Assembly (NCBI GenBank): GCA_001803165.1
Contig: MHAZ01000007.1
Location: 1-64,000, forward strand
DNA length: 64,000 nucleotides
Direction: 5' to 3'
Source of the DNA: Stygiobacter sp. RIFOXYC2_FULL_38_25
GTDB lineage: Bacteria; Bacteroidota; Ignavibacteria; Ignavibacteriales; Melioribacteraceae
A model generated the notes under the pieces. That model ran no database searches. It saw nothing but the letters and a program-made list of their open reading frames with translations, and was not told the origin of the DNA. This document shows positions 53,828 through 62,062 of the stretch, in pieces (position 1 is the stretch's first letter; each line of letters starts with the position of its first letter). Position numbers and translations under genes: made by a program.

Positions 53828-55073
53828 CGTAAGGAATTCCCAAAAGATTTCTGCGAAGCATTTCCAGCGCAGCTTGAGACGCACGGTCTTTATTCAATAA
53901 TCTATCATCGCCAAAACGAAATTCTTTTGCTGTGCAAATCTTATCATCGCACAAACCGATATATACCAACCCAACAGGCTTTGTTTCTGTTGCGCCGGTA
54001 GGACCAAGAATTCCCGTTACGCCAATTCCAATATCGCATCCGCTTACCGCTTTGATTCCCTCAGCCATTTGCCTTACTACTTCCAAGCTAACTGCACCAT
54101 TTTTCTGGATTGAATCTTCGCTCACATGAAGAATTTCTACTTTTGCAGCGTTGCTATAAGTTATAACGCCTCGTTCAAAAAACTGACTGCTGCCGCTAAT
54201 ATTAGTTATACGATTGGATATTAATCCACCGGTACACGATTCTGCTATCGCAAGTTTCAATCCCCTATCTATTAAAAGTCTTGCAACAACTTCTTCAAGT
54301 GTATCTTCTTCTTTTCCGTAAATATATCTTCCAACTAAAGCACGAATCTTCTGCTCAATTTCGTCTAATTTATTCTGAGCAGCTTCCTCGGTTTCACCTT
54401 CAACAGTTAATCTCATCCTAACGCCAAATTGATTTGGCAGAAAAGCCATTTTATTGCCTTCGAGCAGTTCGTCAATATTTCCAAGTCTATCGAATAGCAT
54501 TGATTCCGGAATTCCGGTGACGAGAAGATTTTTACGGACAAATATTTTTTTCTTTTCAATTTTGGCTTCTAAACGAGGAAGAACAAAAGTCTCCATCATC
54601 CCTTTCATTTCGATTGGTACGCCCGGCATTGCAATAAAAATTTTATCGTCTTTTTCAATCCACATTCCAGGTGCGGTACCGCGAGGATTTCTGATCGGGG
54701 TACAAATTTGCGGCACAAACGCTTGATCTTCATTCGTTTTGGTTAAAGTTCTTCCTCGAACTTCGAAAAATTTTTTGATATCATTTAATACATCTTCATC
54801 AACAACTAACTGCGTTTTGAAAAAATCCACAATGCACTTTCTTGTAATATCGTCATGAGTAGGACCCAAACCGCCGGTAACGAGAACAAGGTCGTAAGCA
54901 TCTGTAACACGCTTAAACTCTTGCATAATCTGCCGCTGCTCATCACCAACTACGCTTGTACCGTGAACATCCACTTGAATATTTGTTAAGCGTTCACCAA
55001 TCCACGCGGCGTTGGAATTAACAACCTGCCCGATTAGAATTTCGTCCCCGATTGTAATAATGTGTGCTCTCAT
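53820..55073 (-). CDS. cinA: CinA family protein (NMN deamidase/ADP-ribose-type)
   Basis: 417-aa two-domain protein. The start chosen, MRAHIITIGDEILIG, fits the family; a longer frame would run into pgpA. The N-terminal MoCF domain has VTGGLGPTHDDITRKC; the C-terminal PncC-type NMN amidohydrolase domain has LKLAIAESCTGGLISNRIT and the catalytic Ser/Lys region GVTGILGPTGATETKPVG. CinA with RecA is linked to competence in some bacteria, and here it lies immediately upstream of thpR and recA. Confidence 0.92.
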   Translation of the reverse strand: MRAHIITIGDEILIGQVVNSNAAWIGERLTNIQVDVHGTSVVGDEQRQIMQEFKRVTDAYDLVLVTGGLGPTHDDITRKCIVDFFKTQLVVDEDVLNDIKKFFEVRGRTLTKTNEDQAFVPQICTPIRNPRGTAPGMWIEKDDKIFIAMPGVPIEMKGMMETFVLPRLEAKIEKKKIFVRKNLLVTGIPESMLFDRLGNIDELLEGNKMAFLPNQFGVRMRLTVEGETEEAAQNKLDEIEQKIRALVGRYIYGKEEDTLEEVVARLLIDRGLKLAIAESCTGGLISNRITNISGSSQFFERGVITYSNAAKVEILHVSEDSIQKNGAVSLEVVRQMAEGIKAVSGCDIGIGVTGILGPTGATETKPVGLVYIGLCDDKICTAKEFRFGDDRLLNKDRASQAALEMLRRNLLGIPYDD

Positions 55074-55081
55074 TTCTTTTA

Positions 55082-55546
55082 TTAGCCTACAATCTTGTTG
55101 AAGTAAAATATTATTAGTTGAAGCAAGATAAACGAATATATTCCCGCCATGATGTCGTCCAAAATAACGCCCCAACCATTTTTAACAGATTCCAATTTAC
55201 GCGCCGGAAACGGTTTGATTATATCTAACGCGCGCCAAATTAAAAAACCAAGCAACATCCACCATATTTTTTTAGGAATGAACAGCAGTGTAATCCACAT
55301 CCCGATTACTTCATCGTTAGTATATTCTTTTGGATCCTCGCCGTAAACTGCTTCAAACTTTCTCGCGATTGGCAACCCAATTAGAATAAAAAGAGTTATA
55401 AAGAAAATCATTATAGATGGATTTTCGAAACCGGGAATTAAATAAATAACCAATCCGGCTAAACTGCCAAATGTGCCACTCGCTTTTTTAACATAGCCGG
55501 TGTAGAAACCGGAACCAATCAATTTTTCGAAAAAATTAATTTGCAC
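55082..55546 (-). CDS. pgpA: phosphatidylglycerophosphatase A
   Basis: Membrane phosphatase that completes phosphatidylglycerol synthesis, 154 aa. It has GSGFYTGYVKKASGTFGSLAG, a helix at 30-60, ARKFEAVYGEDPKEYTNDEVIGMWI with the acidic metal site and GWGVILDDIMAGIYS; these are the PgpA family blocks. It overlaps pgsA by 11 nt, so the synthase and phosphatase of the same pathway are co-translated. Confidence 0.92.
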   Translation of the reverse strand: MQINFFEKLIGSGFYTGYVKKASGTFGSLAGLVIYLIPGFENPSIMIFFITLFILIGLPIARKFEAVYGEDPKEYTNDEVIGMWITLLFIPKKIWWMLLGFLIWRALDIIKPFPARKLESVKNGWGVILDDIMAGIYSFILLQLIIFYFNKIVG

Positions 55547-56132
55547 GTGTAAATAGAGCCTTAATTAAAAATCTGTTGCTGAATAAATATGTAATTCCGG
55601 TAATTAAAGTAAATAATGTAACTGCAAGCATAATCCAGAATATCAATTCTTGATTAAGCAGCGACTCAAATAGCGAAGCATAATTTTGATTCAACGACGG
55701 GACAGTTCTTAACGTGTAAAGGATCAGTAAATAATAGAGGAAGAACATTTGTGAAAAGGTTTTCCATTTAGCAAGGTTGCTGGTAGTAAATGAAACTTTT
55801 CTATAATCTGCATAAGCACGCAAAAGTGTGATTAGAAAATCGCGAACTACAATAACCAGCACCATCCAAAATTCAAGAATGCCTAAAGAAACAAAACCGA
55901 AGAAAGCGGTTGAGGTTAGAATCTTATCTGCAAGCGGGTCCATAAATTTTCCCCACTCAGTAATGTAATTGAATTTACGCGCAAGCCAGCCATCGTACCA
56001 ATCAGTTAATGCCGCCGCCAAGAAAACGCCCAGCGATATTTGAATCAACAGCGGATCATCACTCAAAAAGAGCACAATAAATATTGGTGTAAGAATGATT
56101 CTTAAAACAGTTAGCTGATTTGGCAGAAGCAT
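55536..56132 (-). CDS. pgsA: CDP-diacylglycerol-glycerol-3-phosphate 3-phosphatidyltransferase
   Basis: CDP-alcohol phosphatidyltransferase, 198 aa, about five to six transmembrane helices. The catalytic motif D-x2-DG-x2-AR-x8-G-x3-D-x3-D is complete (Asp44, Asp47, Gly48, Ala51, Arg52, Gly61, Asp65, Asp69). The PNQLTVLRIILTPIF start is usual for PgsA. The next gene on the strand is pgpA, the following step. Confidence 0.93.
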   Translation of the reverse strand: MLLPNQLTVLRIILTPIFIVLFLSDDPLLIQISLGVFLAAALTDWYDGWLARKFNYITEWGKFMDPLADKILTSTAFFGFVSLGILEFWMVLVIVVRDFLITLLRAYADYRKVSFTTSNLAKWKTFSQMFFLYYLLILYTLRTVPSLNQNYASLFESLLNQELIFWIMLAVTLFTLITGITYLFSNRFLIKALFTRAN

Positions 56133-56438
56133 TTAATTGCGCGCTCTTTGTTCAGAAAGTTGTTTGAGATAACTAAAATCATAAATACCTGTATTGTGAT
56201 CATCACCCCAGATTACTCCGATAGCATAATTTCCAACTGATTGAACACTCTTCAATGTTAGTTGCTGTTCAGAATAAATTGGCACATAAGAACTGCTTTC
56301 AGTTTCTTTTTCTGCTGCGCAAACTGCGCAAGGACATTGCCTGCGCAAGTTTGCTAACATAATTTCACTTGTTGAACTGTCATCCCACAAAATCTGAAGA
56401 TACTTTTTCTCCTTTACTTTGATACGCGCGGGTTGCAT
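56133..56438 (-). CDS. DUF971 domain protein
   Basis: 101-aa protein of the DUF971 family (also the N-terminal domain of gamma-butyrobetaine hydroxylases). WDDSSTSEIMLANLRRQCPCAVCAAE carries a CPCAVC motif that may bind zinc; IGVIWGDDHNTGIYDFSYL is the C-terminal signature. In other bacteria such proteins lie near iron-sulfur or Mrp genes; here it sits between purC (1-nt overlap) and pgsA (no gap). Function unknown. Confidence 0.85.
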   Translation of the reverse strand: MQPARIKVKEKKYLQILWDDSSTSEIMLANLRRQCPCAVCAAEKETESSSYVPIYSEQQLTLKSVQSVGNYAIGVIWGDDHNTGIYDFSYLKQLSEQRARN

Positions 56439-57340
56439 TAAGCTACTGTTTCTCCGGTTAATTTAAAGAGAGCTTCATCATATTTTTTAGCTGTGTTAAG
56501 AATTACATCTTCAGGTAACGCTGGAGCTGGTGGTCTCTTGTTAAAGTTTATCGAAAGCAAATAATCGCGCACATATTGCTTATCGTAACTGTTTTGCGCT
56601 CTTCCCTTTTCATATTCTGCAAGAGGCCAAAAGCGTGAGGAATCCGGCGTAAGTAACTCATCAATGAGAATAATCTTCCCGTCGAAATAACCAAACTCCA
56701 TTTTGGTGTCGGCTATTATTATTCCTTTAGTAAGCGCAAACTCGGAAGCTTTCTTGTAAATATTAATTGCAGTTTTCTTTATGAACTCAAAAGCATCCTT
56801 GCCGATTATATTAACCGCCTGTGCTTCGTTAATATTTTCATCGTGAACTCCAACTTCTGCTTTTGTAGAAGGTGTAAAAATCGGTTCAGGCAATTTTTCC
56901 GATTCGACCAATCCTTTAGGCAATCCTATTCCGCAAATATTTCCACTTTTCTTATAGTCATTCCATCCGGTTCCGGAAATATAACCGCGCACAATACATT
57001 CAATAGGAATGAGCTCTGCCTTCTTTACCAGCATAGAGCGACCGGAAATAATTGCTCTGTACTGCTTACAAACCTCAGGATAATCATCAACGTTAGCAGA
57101 AACCAAATGGTTCTCAACAAGTTCCTTCATGTGATCGAACCAAAAACAAGAAATTTGGTTAAGTACTTTACCCTTATTGGGTATTCCGTCATTCATGATT
57201 ACATCGAAAGCCGAAAGACGGTCCGAAGAGACAATCAAATAGTACTCACCAATATCATAAACATCGCGGACCTTACCTTGCTTAAAGAGTTTTAAGTCCG
57301 GTAGGTTTAATGTAGTAATTGTAGAATTCATTGTGCTCAC
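56438..57340 (-). CDS. purC: phosphoribosylaminoimidazole-succinocarboxamide synthase
   Basis: SAICAR synthetase of purine biosynthesis, 300 aa, the longer form. LFKQGKVRDVYDIG near 18-31 starts the ATP-binding lobe, and RGYISGTGWNDYKKSG, FTPSTKAEVGVHDENI and IADTKMEFGYFDGKIILIDELLTPDSSRFW are the family motifs. It overlaps the DUF971 gene by 1 nt. The 71-bp upstream gap shows an imperfect 9-bp inverted repeat with a 20-nt loop but no purine riboswitch that I recognise. Confidence 0.95.
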   Translation of the reverse strand: MSTMNSTITTLNLPDLKLFKQGKVRDVYDIGEYYLIVSSDRLSAFDVIMNDGIPNKGKVLNQISCFWFDHMKELVENHLVSANVDDYPEVCKQYRAIISGRSMLVKKAELIPIECIVRGYISGTGWNDYKKSGNICGIGLPKGLVESEKLPEPIFTPSTKAEVGVHDENINEAQAVNIIGKDAFEFIKKTAINIYKKASEFALTKGIIIADTKMEFGYFDGKIILIDELLTPDSSRFWPLAEYEKGRAQNSYDKQYVRDYLLSINFNKRPPAPALPEDVILNTAKKYDEALFKLTGETVA

Positions 57341-57411
57341 TTTTTTGTTTGATCAAATATAATTGATTTTCTACAGCGATAATAGAGATTTGAAAATCAA
57401 ATAAAAAACGG

Positions 57412-58119
57412 CTATAACGACATAATCTTATGTGATTTCAGCTCTTTATCCATTTTTTTTGAACCAACACAAATCTTCTCAAGCAATTCCCAATATTTCT
57501 TGCTGTGGTTCTTCACTATAGTATGAGCTAATTCGTGCAGCAAAACATAATCTATTAAGTGATCGGGCAAACGCATTAAATGTATTGTTAGATTTATATT
57601 ATTTCTGCCGCTACAACTTCCCCATCGGCTCTTCATGTTTTTGATTGCCACATTGCAGTAAGAAAGACCGAACTCCTTTGCCAATTCACTCAATCTTGCC
57701 GGCAAATATTCTGCTCCTTCTTTCTTTAATGCTATCAAGATTCCCTTATTAACCGCTGCACGGACTTCCTTTGAGTCTTGAGTTAATTCTGAATTGTACT
57801 TCACAAGAATAGTACCTTGTTGCACTCTTACTTTTACTCCTGTAATAGTTGTCTCTTCTAATATGAGCTGGTGTTTCTTTGTAACAAAGCCGGAAGTCGG
57901 ATTGCGTTCACTTTGATTGACGAACTCATTCACTTTTTTAAGATTTGCAGCAATCCATTCCCGCTTGTGCCGGGCAAATCTTTCAGCTTCAAAATAAGAT
58001 GCGTATTTAGGAATTGTAATTCTCACACCACGATGAGGTCTGATTGAAATGGTAATTTTTCTGGCGAGAGAACTTTTGTAAATCTTTATTTCAACTTCAT
58101 CAAGAAGAAATGTTTTCAT
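57412..58119 (-). CDS. YgjP/WLM-type M48-like metal-dependent hydrolase (DUF45)
   Basis: 235-aa protein of the UPF0758/YgjP-like group. The zinc motif is HELAH (195-199), with a third His at 205 in NHSKKYW and the conserved SRWGSCS (164-170) before it. N-terminal SIRPHRGVRITIPK is typical. It is probably a zinc peptidase, substrate unknown. No signal peptide. It is separated by 71 bp from purC and 38 bp from the SET-domain gene upstream. Confidence 0.88.
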   Translation of the reverse strand: MKTFLLDEVEIKIYKSSLARKITISIRPHRGVRITIPKYASYFEAERFARHKREWIAANLKKVNEFVNQSERNPTSGFVTKKHQLILEETTITGVKVRVQQGTILVKYNSELTQDSKEVRAAVNKGILIALKKEGAEYLPARLSELAKEFGLSYCNVAIKNMKSRWGSCSGRNNINLTIHLMRLPDHLIDYVLLHELAHTIVKNHSKKYWELLEKICVGSKKMDKELKSHKIMSL

Positions 58120-58157
58120 TTTACAAAAGTTTAATAAGAAAATGATAAGGAAAAAGA

Positions 58158-58580
58158 TTAATTGGCTTCTTCTGCCGGATTATCGTTTTGGCAAACATTG
58201 CATCTGCAGTTTTCATAGATCTCTTCATAGTCATAATCAATCGAGAGTTCCGAACCAGCTTTAATATCATATTCAGCAATTAAGAAGAGTGAATGCTCAT
58301 CTCTATCATCAACGTAGCAGTTAGGTTCACAAACATGGTTTATATTGCGAAGTAATGGATTATTTGATGTATCTATGTAGTTATCTCCATTCCAGAAGAT
58401 GTAAACATTTTCTTCCTCTTCCTCGCGGCGTTCGCATTCCGCGCCGTCAATCACTTCACCTTCAATTACGCAAATGATTTTACCTTCTGCGATATCTTTT
58501 GTTGTGAATAGTCCTTTCCCGTGTAACTCGGATTCGCGTGCTTCGAGATAATCTATGTAATATGGATAAGCTTGGTTCAT
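58158..58580 (-). CDS. SET-domain protein (putative lysine methyltransferase)
   Basis: 140-aa SET domain with little else. The N-flanking HGKGLFTTKDI (20-30) and NHVCEPNCYV (81-90) form the SAM-binding knot; IDYDYEE (114-120) holds the catalytic Tyr region. A post-SET cysteine set CRCNVC (125-130) is retained, with Cys88 a possible fourth zinc ligand. Stand-alone bacterial SET proteins are few compared with eukaryotes and their substrates are mostly unknown. It lies downstream of the tRNA-Phe terminator. Not obviously linked in function to YgjP downstream. Confidence 0.84.
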   Translation of the reverse strand: MNQAYPYYIDYLEARESELHGKGLFTTKDIAEGKIICVIEGEVIDGAECERREEEEENVYIFWNGDNYIDTSNNPLLRNINHVCEPNCYVDDRDEHSLFLIAEYDIKAGSELSIDYDYEEIYENCRCNVCQNDNPAEEAN

Positions 58581-58607
58581 TTTATTCTGTTTGAAGTTTA
58601 GAAATGA

Positions 58608-58634
58608 AGAAGGGATGATTTCTCATCCCTTCTT
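58608..58634 (-). terminator. terminator hairpin between tRNA-Phe and the SET-domain gene
   Basis: AAGAAGGGATGA pairs perfectly with TCATCCCTTCTT (12 bp, 3-nt loop) on the minus strand immediately after the tRNA. The following tract is TTCATTTCTAAAC, only moderately U-rich. Confidence 0.75.
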
Positions 58635-58636
58635 TG

Positions 58637-58709
58637 TGGGCAGAGACGGAATTGAACCGCCGACACAAGGATTTTCAGTCCTTTGCTCTACCGACTGAGC
58701 TATCTGCCC
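58637..58709 (-). tRNA. tRNA-Phe (GAA anticodon)
   Basis: 73-nt cloverleaf on the minus strand: acceptor GGGCAGA/TCTGCCC with discriminator A, D-arm with AGCTCAGTCGGTAGAGC, anticodon loop CTGAAAA flanked by a GGA/TCC stem, T-arm GGTTCAATTCC. The anticodon GAA reads UUC/UUU. CCA is not encoded (CAA follows the discriminator), so it must be added. Confidence 0.97.
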
Positions 58710-58770
58710 AAAAATCGTGCGGACAAAAATAAATATTTTATTCTTATCCGCAAATTTTTTCTCAAAAAAG

Positions 58771-59703
58771 TTACATCACCAGCGCCATTACTGCTTTTTG
58801 AACGTGTAGTCTGTTCTCGGCTTCATCAAAGATAACACTATTTGGTGAATCGCATACTTCATCTACAACTTCATCGCCTCTGTGAGCCGGCAAGCAGTGC
58901 ATAAATAAGTAATCCTCTTTAGCGTTCTTCACCAATTCCGGATTTACTTGATACTTCATAAACTTCTTCTTGCGGTCGGCAGCTTCCTTTTCTTGTCCCA
59001 TGCTTGCCCAAACATCAGTATAAATTATATCTGCATCCTTAACAGCAGCAATCGGGTCTTCAAGGATTTCAATTTTGCTTCCCATGTACTTAGCGTTTTC
59101 TTGTGATTCTTTCACCACAAAATCTGCCGGCATATAACCGGATGGAGATGCAATTGCTATATCCATTCCAACTTTTGAACAGCCATGTAATAAGCTGTGC
59201 GCCATATTATTTCCGTCGCCAATGTATGCAAGTTTTAAACCGCGCAGTGTTCTTCTCTTCTCAAGAACAGTGAACAAATCGCACAAAACTTGGCAAGGAT
59301 GATGCAAATCTGTTAATCCGTTTATAACCGGGATTGAGCCATGCTTCGCTAAATCAATTACATCTTGATGATCGAACGTACGAATCATTATGCCATCCAA
59401 ATATCTCGAAAGGACCTTTGCTGTATCGGAAACACTTTCGCTCTTTTTCAATTGTAAATCATTCTGGTTGAAATACAAACCGGTGCCGCCTAATTCATAA
59501 ATACCAACTTCGAACGAAACACGTGTTCTGGTAGAAGGCTTAGAGAAAATCATACCCAACTTCTTTCCTTCCAATACGTGGTGCTTTCTTCCTATCAAAC
59601 GATCTTGCTTTAGCTCTGCGCTCAAATCAAATATCTGATAAATCTCTTCTAATGATAAGTGATGAATCTCGATTAAACTCTTTCCTCTCATATTAACTGC
59701 CAT
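58771..59703 (-). CDS. argF: ornithine carbamoyltransferase
   Basis: Carbamoylates ornithine to citrulline, 310 aa. The carbamoyl-phosphate site STRTR is at 57-61, HPCQ at 135-138, GDGNNMAHS in the second domain, ornithine site DVWASMGQE and HCLP at 269-272. These distinguish it from aspartate carbamoyltransferases. It could be anabolic or catabolic; a carbamate kinase 2.3 kb upstream favours some role in carbamoyl phosphate turnover. tRNA-Phe lies downstream. Confidence 0.93.
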   Translation of the reverse strand: MAVNMRGKSLIEIHHLSLEEIYQIFDLSAELKQDRLIGRKHHVLEGKKLGMIFSKPSTRTRVSFEVGIYELGGTGLYFNQNDLQLKKSESVSDTAKVLSRYLDGIMIRTFDHQDVIDLAKHGSIPVINGLTDLHHPCQVLCDLFTVLEKRRTLRGLKLAYIGDGNNMAHSLLHGCSKVGMDIAIASPSGYMPADFVVKESQENAKYMGSKIEILEDPIAAVKDADIIYTDVWASMGQEKEAADRKKKFMKYQVNPELVKNAKEDYLFMHCLPAHRGDEVVDEVCDSPNSVIFDEAENRLHVQKAVMALVM

Positions 59704-59739
59704 AATACACCTACTTTTGATTATTAATAATTTATTTCA

Positions 59740-60174
59740 TTAAAACATTTTTTCGTAATCTGTTTGCTGTTTCTCTTTTGGAATCCAGTAACTCTGTTTT
59801 CCGTCTTTGAATTTTACACTTAAAAATTGCTTCCCAAAAACTTTCGCTATTAATCCAATTGGAGCTAAAATAAAATAAAACAAAATGAAAAGAATAACCC
59901 TCGACATTATCCAGCCGAGAAAGAAAGCTAATCCCATCCAGAAACGGTAAACGATTTTCATTTCTTCGCTGTTAGCTCTAACCAGTCCGCCGAAAATTAA
60001 TAAAACTCCGCCAACCAGAAATATGATTCTTGTACTTTGCCAGACGTCTTTCCAGAATAACAGAATTGCTAATAGCGTAAATACTCCACCAACTACCAAA
60101 CCAAACTTCTTCACAGATTTTGGCGACACATCTAAAGCTTTTATTTCGCTGAATACGTCTTTAATCAAGCTCAT
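59740..60174 (-). CDS. SxtJ-like membrane protein
   Basis: 144-aa protein. N-terminal soluble MSLIKDVFSEIKALDVSPKSVKKFG, then three to four hydrophobic segments (about 25-43, 49-66, 78-100, possibly split), ending with a soluble tail SVKFKDGKQSYWIPKEKQQ. The last part (YWxPKE) fits the SxtJ family seen beside carbamoyltransferases. It overlaps the carbamoyltransferase by 14 nt. A partner small protein (DUF5989) that often accompanies SxtJ was looked for and not found in the 36-bp gap to argF. Function unknown. Confidence 0.68.
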   Translation of the reverse strand: MSLIKDVFSEIKALDVSPKSVKKFGLVVGGVFTLLAILLFWKDVWQSTRIIFLVGGVLLIFGGLVRANSEEMKIVYRFWMGLAFFLGWIMSRVILFILFYFILAPIGLIAKVFGKQFLSVKFKDGKQSYWIPKEKQQTDYEKMF

Positions 60175-61984
60175 ACTTCTGCTTCCAATCTATGGAATCA
60201 TGAAATTCCGGTTGCTCTTCTTTATAAAGGATATAATTACCAAGAGTAAGAACATCTATCTCTGTGCGCATAAAACACTTATAGGCATCAAGCGGAGACT
60301 CTACAATGGGTTCTCCCCGGACATTGAATGAAGTGTTAACAATAACCGGGCAGCCGGTTTTCTCGTAAAACTTTTCGATGAGCCGATGATACAAAGGATT
60401 ATCATCCTTGTGTACTGTTTGAACACGCGCGGAGTAGTCCACGTGAGTTACTGCCGGAATTTCCGAACGAACGATGTTAAGCTTTTCAATTCCCCATAAC
60501 TGCTTTTCTTCATCCGTCATCTCACGCTGTTTTTCTTTCTTAACATCGGCAACAATTAGCATGTAAGGACTTTCACTATCCAACTCAAACCACTCAGACA
60601 CTTTTTCGGCGAGTACTGTTGGAGCAAACGGACGAAAACTTTCTCTGTACTTTATTTTAAGATTCATTTTCTTCTGCATTTCGGAATTGCGTGCGTCACC
60701 AATAATTGATCTTGCGCCAAGCGCACGTGGGCCAAATTCCATTCTTCCTTCAAACCAGCCTATTATTTTTCCATCATCAATTAGATTTGAAATCTGTGTA
60801 ACCAATTCTTCGCTGGTCACTTTATGAGCCGGAATTTTGTAAATGCTCAAGAATTCTTTTACTTCTTCATCAGAATATTCTGTTCCGTAGTAAGACCCTT
60901 TTTGTAAATCTCTACCGCTTTTCTGTTGTAGCGGTTGGTCAAAATAATGATGATAGACGGCGAATGCGGCGCCGAGCGCCCCGCCGGCATCTCCAGCAGC
61001 TGGCTGAATCCAAATATCATCAAAAATATTTTCTCTAAGGAGTTTTCCATTTCCAACACAGTTTAATGCTACACCGCCGGCGAGGCATAAATATTTTTCA
61101 TTGGTAGCTTTCTTTACATGGCGCGCCATACGAATCATAATTTCTTCTGTTACATCTTGAAGCGAGCGTGCTATATCCATTTCCCTTTGAGTTAACAATG
61201 ATTCCGGCTTGCGAGCCGGCCCATCGAAGAGTGAATCCATCTTCGAGTTTGTCATCGTTAAACCGGTATTGTAATTAAAGTACTCCATATTCATCTGAAA
61301 CGAACCGTCTTCTTTTAAGTCAACCAAGTTTTCGAAGATGGTTTTAACATACTTTGGCTCTCCATACGGAGCTAACCCCATTACTTTATATTCACCTGAG
61401 TTAACTTTGAAGCCGGTAAAATATGTTAGCGCTGAGTATAAAAGTCCAAGTGAATGTGGATAATGAAGTTCCGAGAGAATCTGGATTTTATTCCCGCTTC
61501 CTACTCCATAAGAAGAAGTTGCCCACTCGCCTACTCCATCAATTGTTAAAAATGCTGCTTGGTTAAATGGAGAAGGATAAAACGCAGAAGCCGCGTGAGA
61601 TTCATGATGTTCCGGAAAGAGAATTTTTCCTTCATACTTTAGTTCTTTAGCAATGCCATCTTGCATCCAAAGTTTTTCTTTAAGCCATAAAGGCATCGCC
61701 ATCAAAAATGATTTTAAGCCTCTGCCAGGATAACTTAAATATGTTTCAAGCAGCCGATTGAACTTGATAATTGGCTTATCGTAAAAAGCTACTGCATCAA
61801 GCTGATTAACTTTTATTCCCGCGTATTGGAGACAAAACGCAACCGCATTTTTCGGAAAGTTGTGATCATGTTTAATACGAGTAAAGCGCTCTTCCTGTGC
61901 AGCAGCAAAGATTTCTCCATCCTTCAACAGACATGCTGCCGAATCGTGATAGTAAGCCGATATACCAAGAATGTATTTACTCAT
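60161..61984 (-). CDS. NodU/CmcH-type carbamoyltransferase
   Basis: O-carbamoyltransferase of the NodU/TobZ/SxtI family, 607 aa. The start is the ATG of MSKYILGISAYYHDSA; a TTG three codons earlier is less likely. The N-terminal Kae1-like domain has HHESHAASA (126-134), a metal-binding motif, and the C-terminal domain has RMEFGPRALGARSIIGDARN, the carbamoyl-phosphate/ATP site. It probably carbamoylates a hydroxyl on a sugar or secondary metabolite using carbamoyl phosphate. The SxtJ-like gene follows. A terminator-like hairpin lies upstream between it and arcC, giving a separate transcript. Confidence 0.9.
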   Translation of the reverse strand: MSKYILGISAYYHDSAACLLKDGEIFAAAQEERFTRIKHDHNFPKNAVAFCLQYAGIKVNQLDAVAFYDKPIIKFNRLLETYLSYPGRGLKSFLMAMPLWLKEKLWMQDGIAKELKYEGKILFPEHHESHAASAFYPSPFNQAAFLTIDGVGEWATSSYGVGSGNKIQILSELHYPHSLGLLYSALTYFTGFKVNSGEYKVMGLAPYGEPKYVKTIFENLVDLKEDGSFQMNMEYFNYNTGLTMTNSKMDSLFDGPARKPESLLTQREMDIARSLQDVTEEIMIRMARHVKKATNEKYLCLAGGVALNCVGNGKLLRENIFDDIWIQPAAGDAGGALGAAFAVYHHYFDQPLQQKSGRDLQKGSYYGTEYSDEEVKEFLSIYKIPAHKVTSEELVTQISNLIDDGKIIGWFEGRMEFGPRALGARSIIGDARNSEMQKKMNLKIKYRESFRPFAPTVLAEKVSEWFELDSESPYMLIVADVKKEKQREMTDEEKQLWGIEKLNIVRSEIPAVTHVDYSARVQTVHKDDNPLYHRLIEKFYEKTGCPVIVNTSFNVRGEPIVESPLDAYKCFMRTEIDVLTLGNYILYKEEQPEFHDSIDWKQKYELD

Positions 61985-62008
61985 TTTTTCCAATTAGAGA
62001 TAAAAAAA

Positions 62009-62030
62009 GTCGCTCCCAAATGAGAGCGAC
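62009..62030 (-). terminator. intrinsic terminator after arcC
   Basis: On the minus strand GTCGCTCTC pairs with GGGAGCGAC around ATTT (one U-G pair) and is followed by seven T. It lies 32 bp after the arcC stop and just upstream of the carbamoyltransferase gene. Confidence 0.85.
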
Positions 62031-62062
62031 ACAAAATTAAAGCATTTCACAATTCTAAAAAA

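Noticed and set aside
57363-57400. 9-bp inverted repeat with 20-nt loop upstream of purC
   Set aside because: Long loop, A/T-only arms and no U tract; not convincing as a terminator or riboswitch.
59704-59739. DUF5989 small gene expected next to an SxtJ-like gene
   Set aside because: The gap to argF is only 36 bp and no such frame exists.
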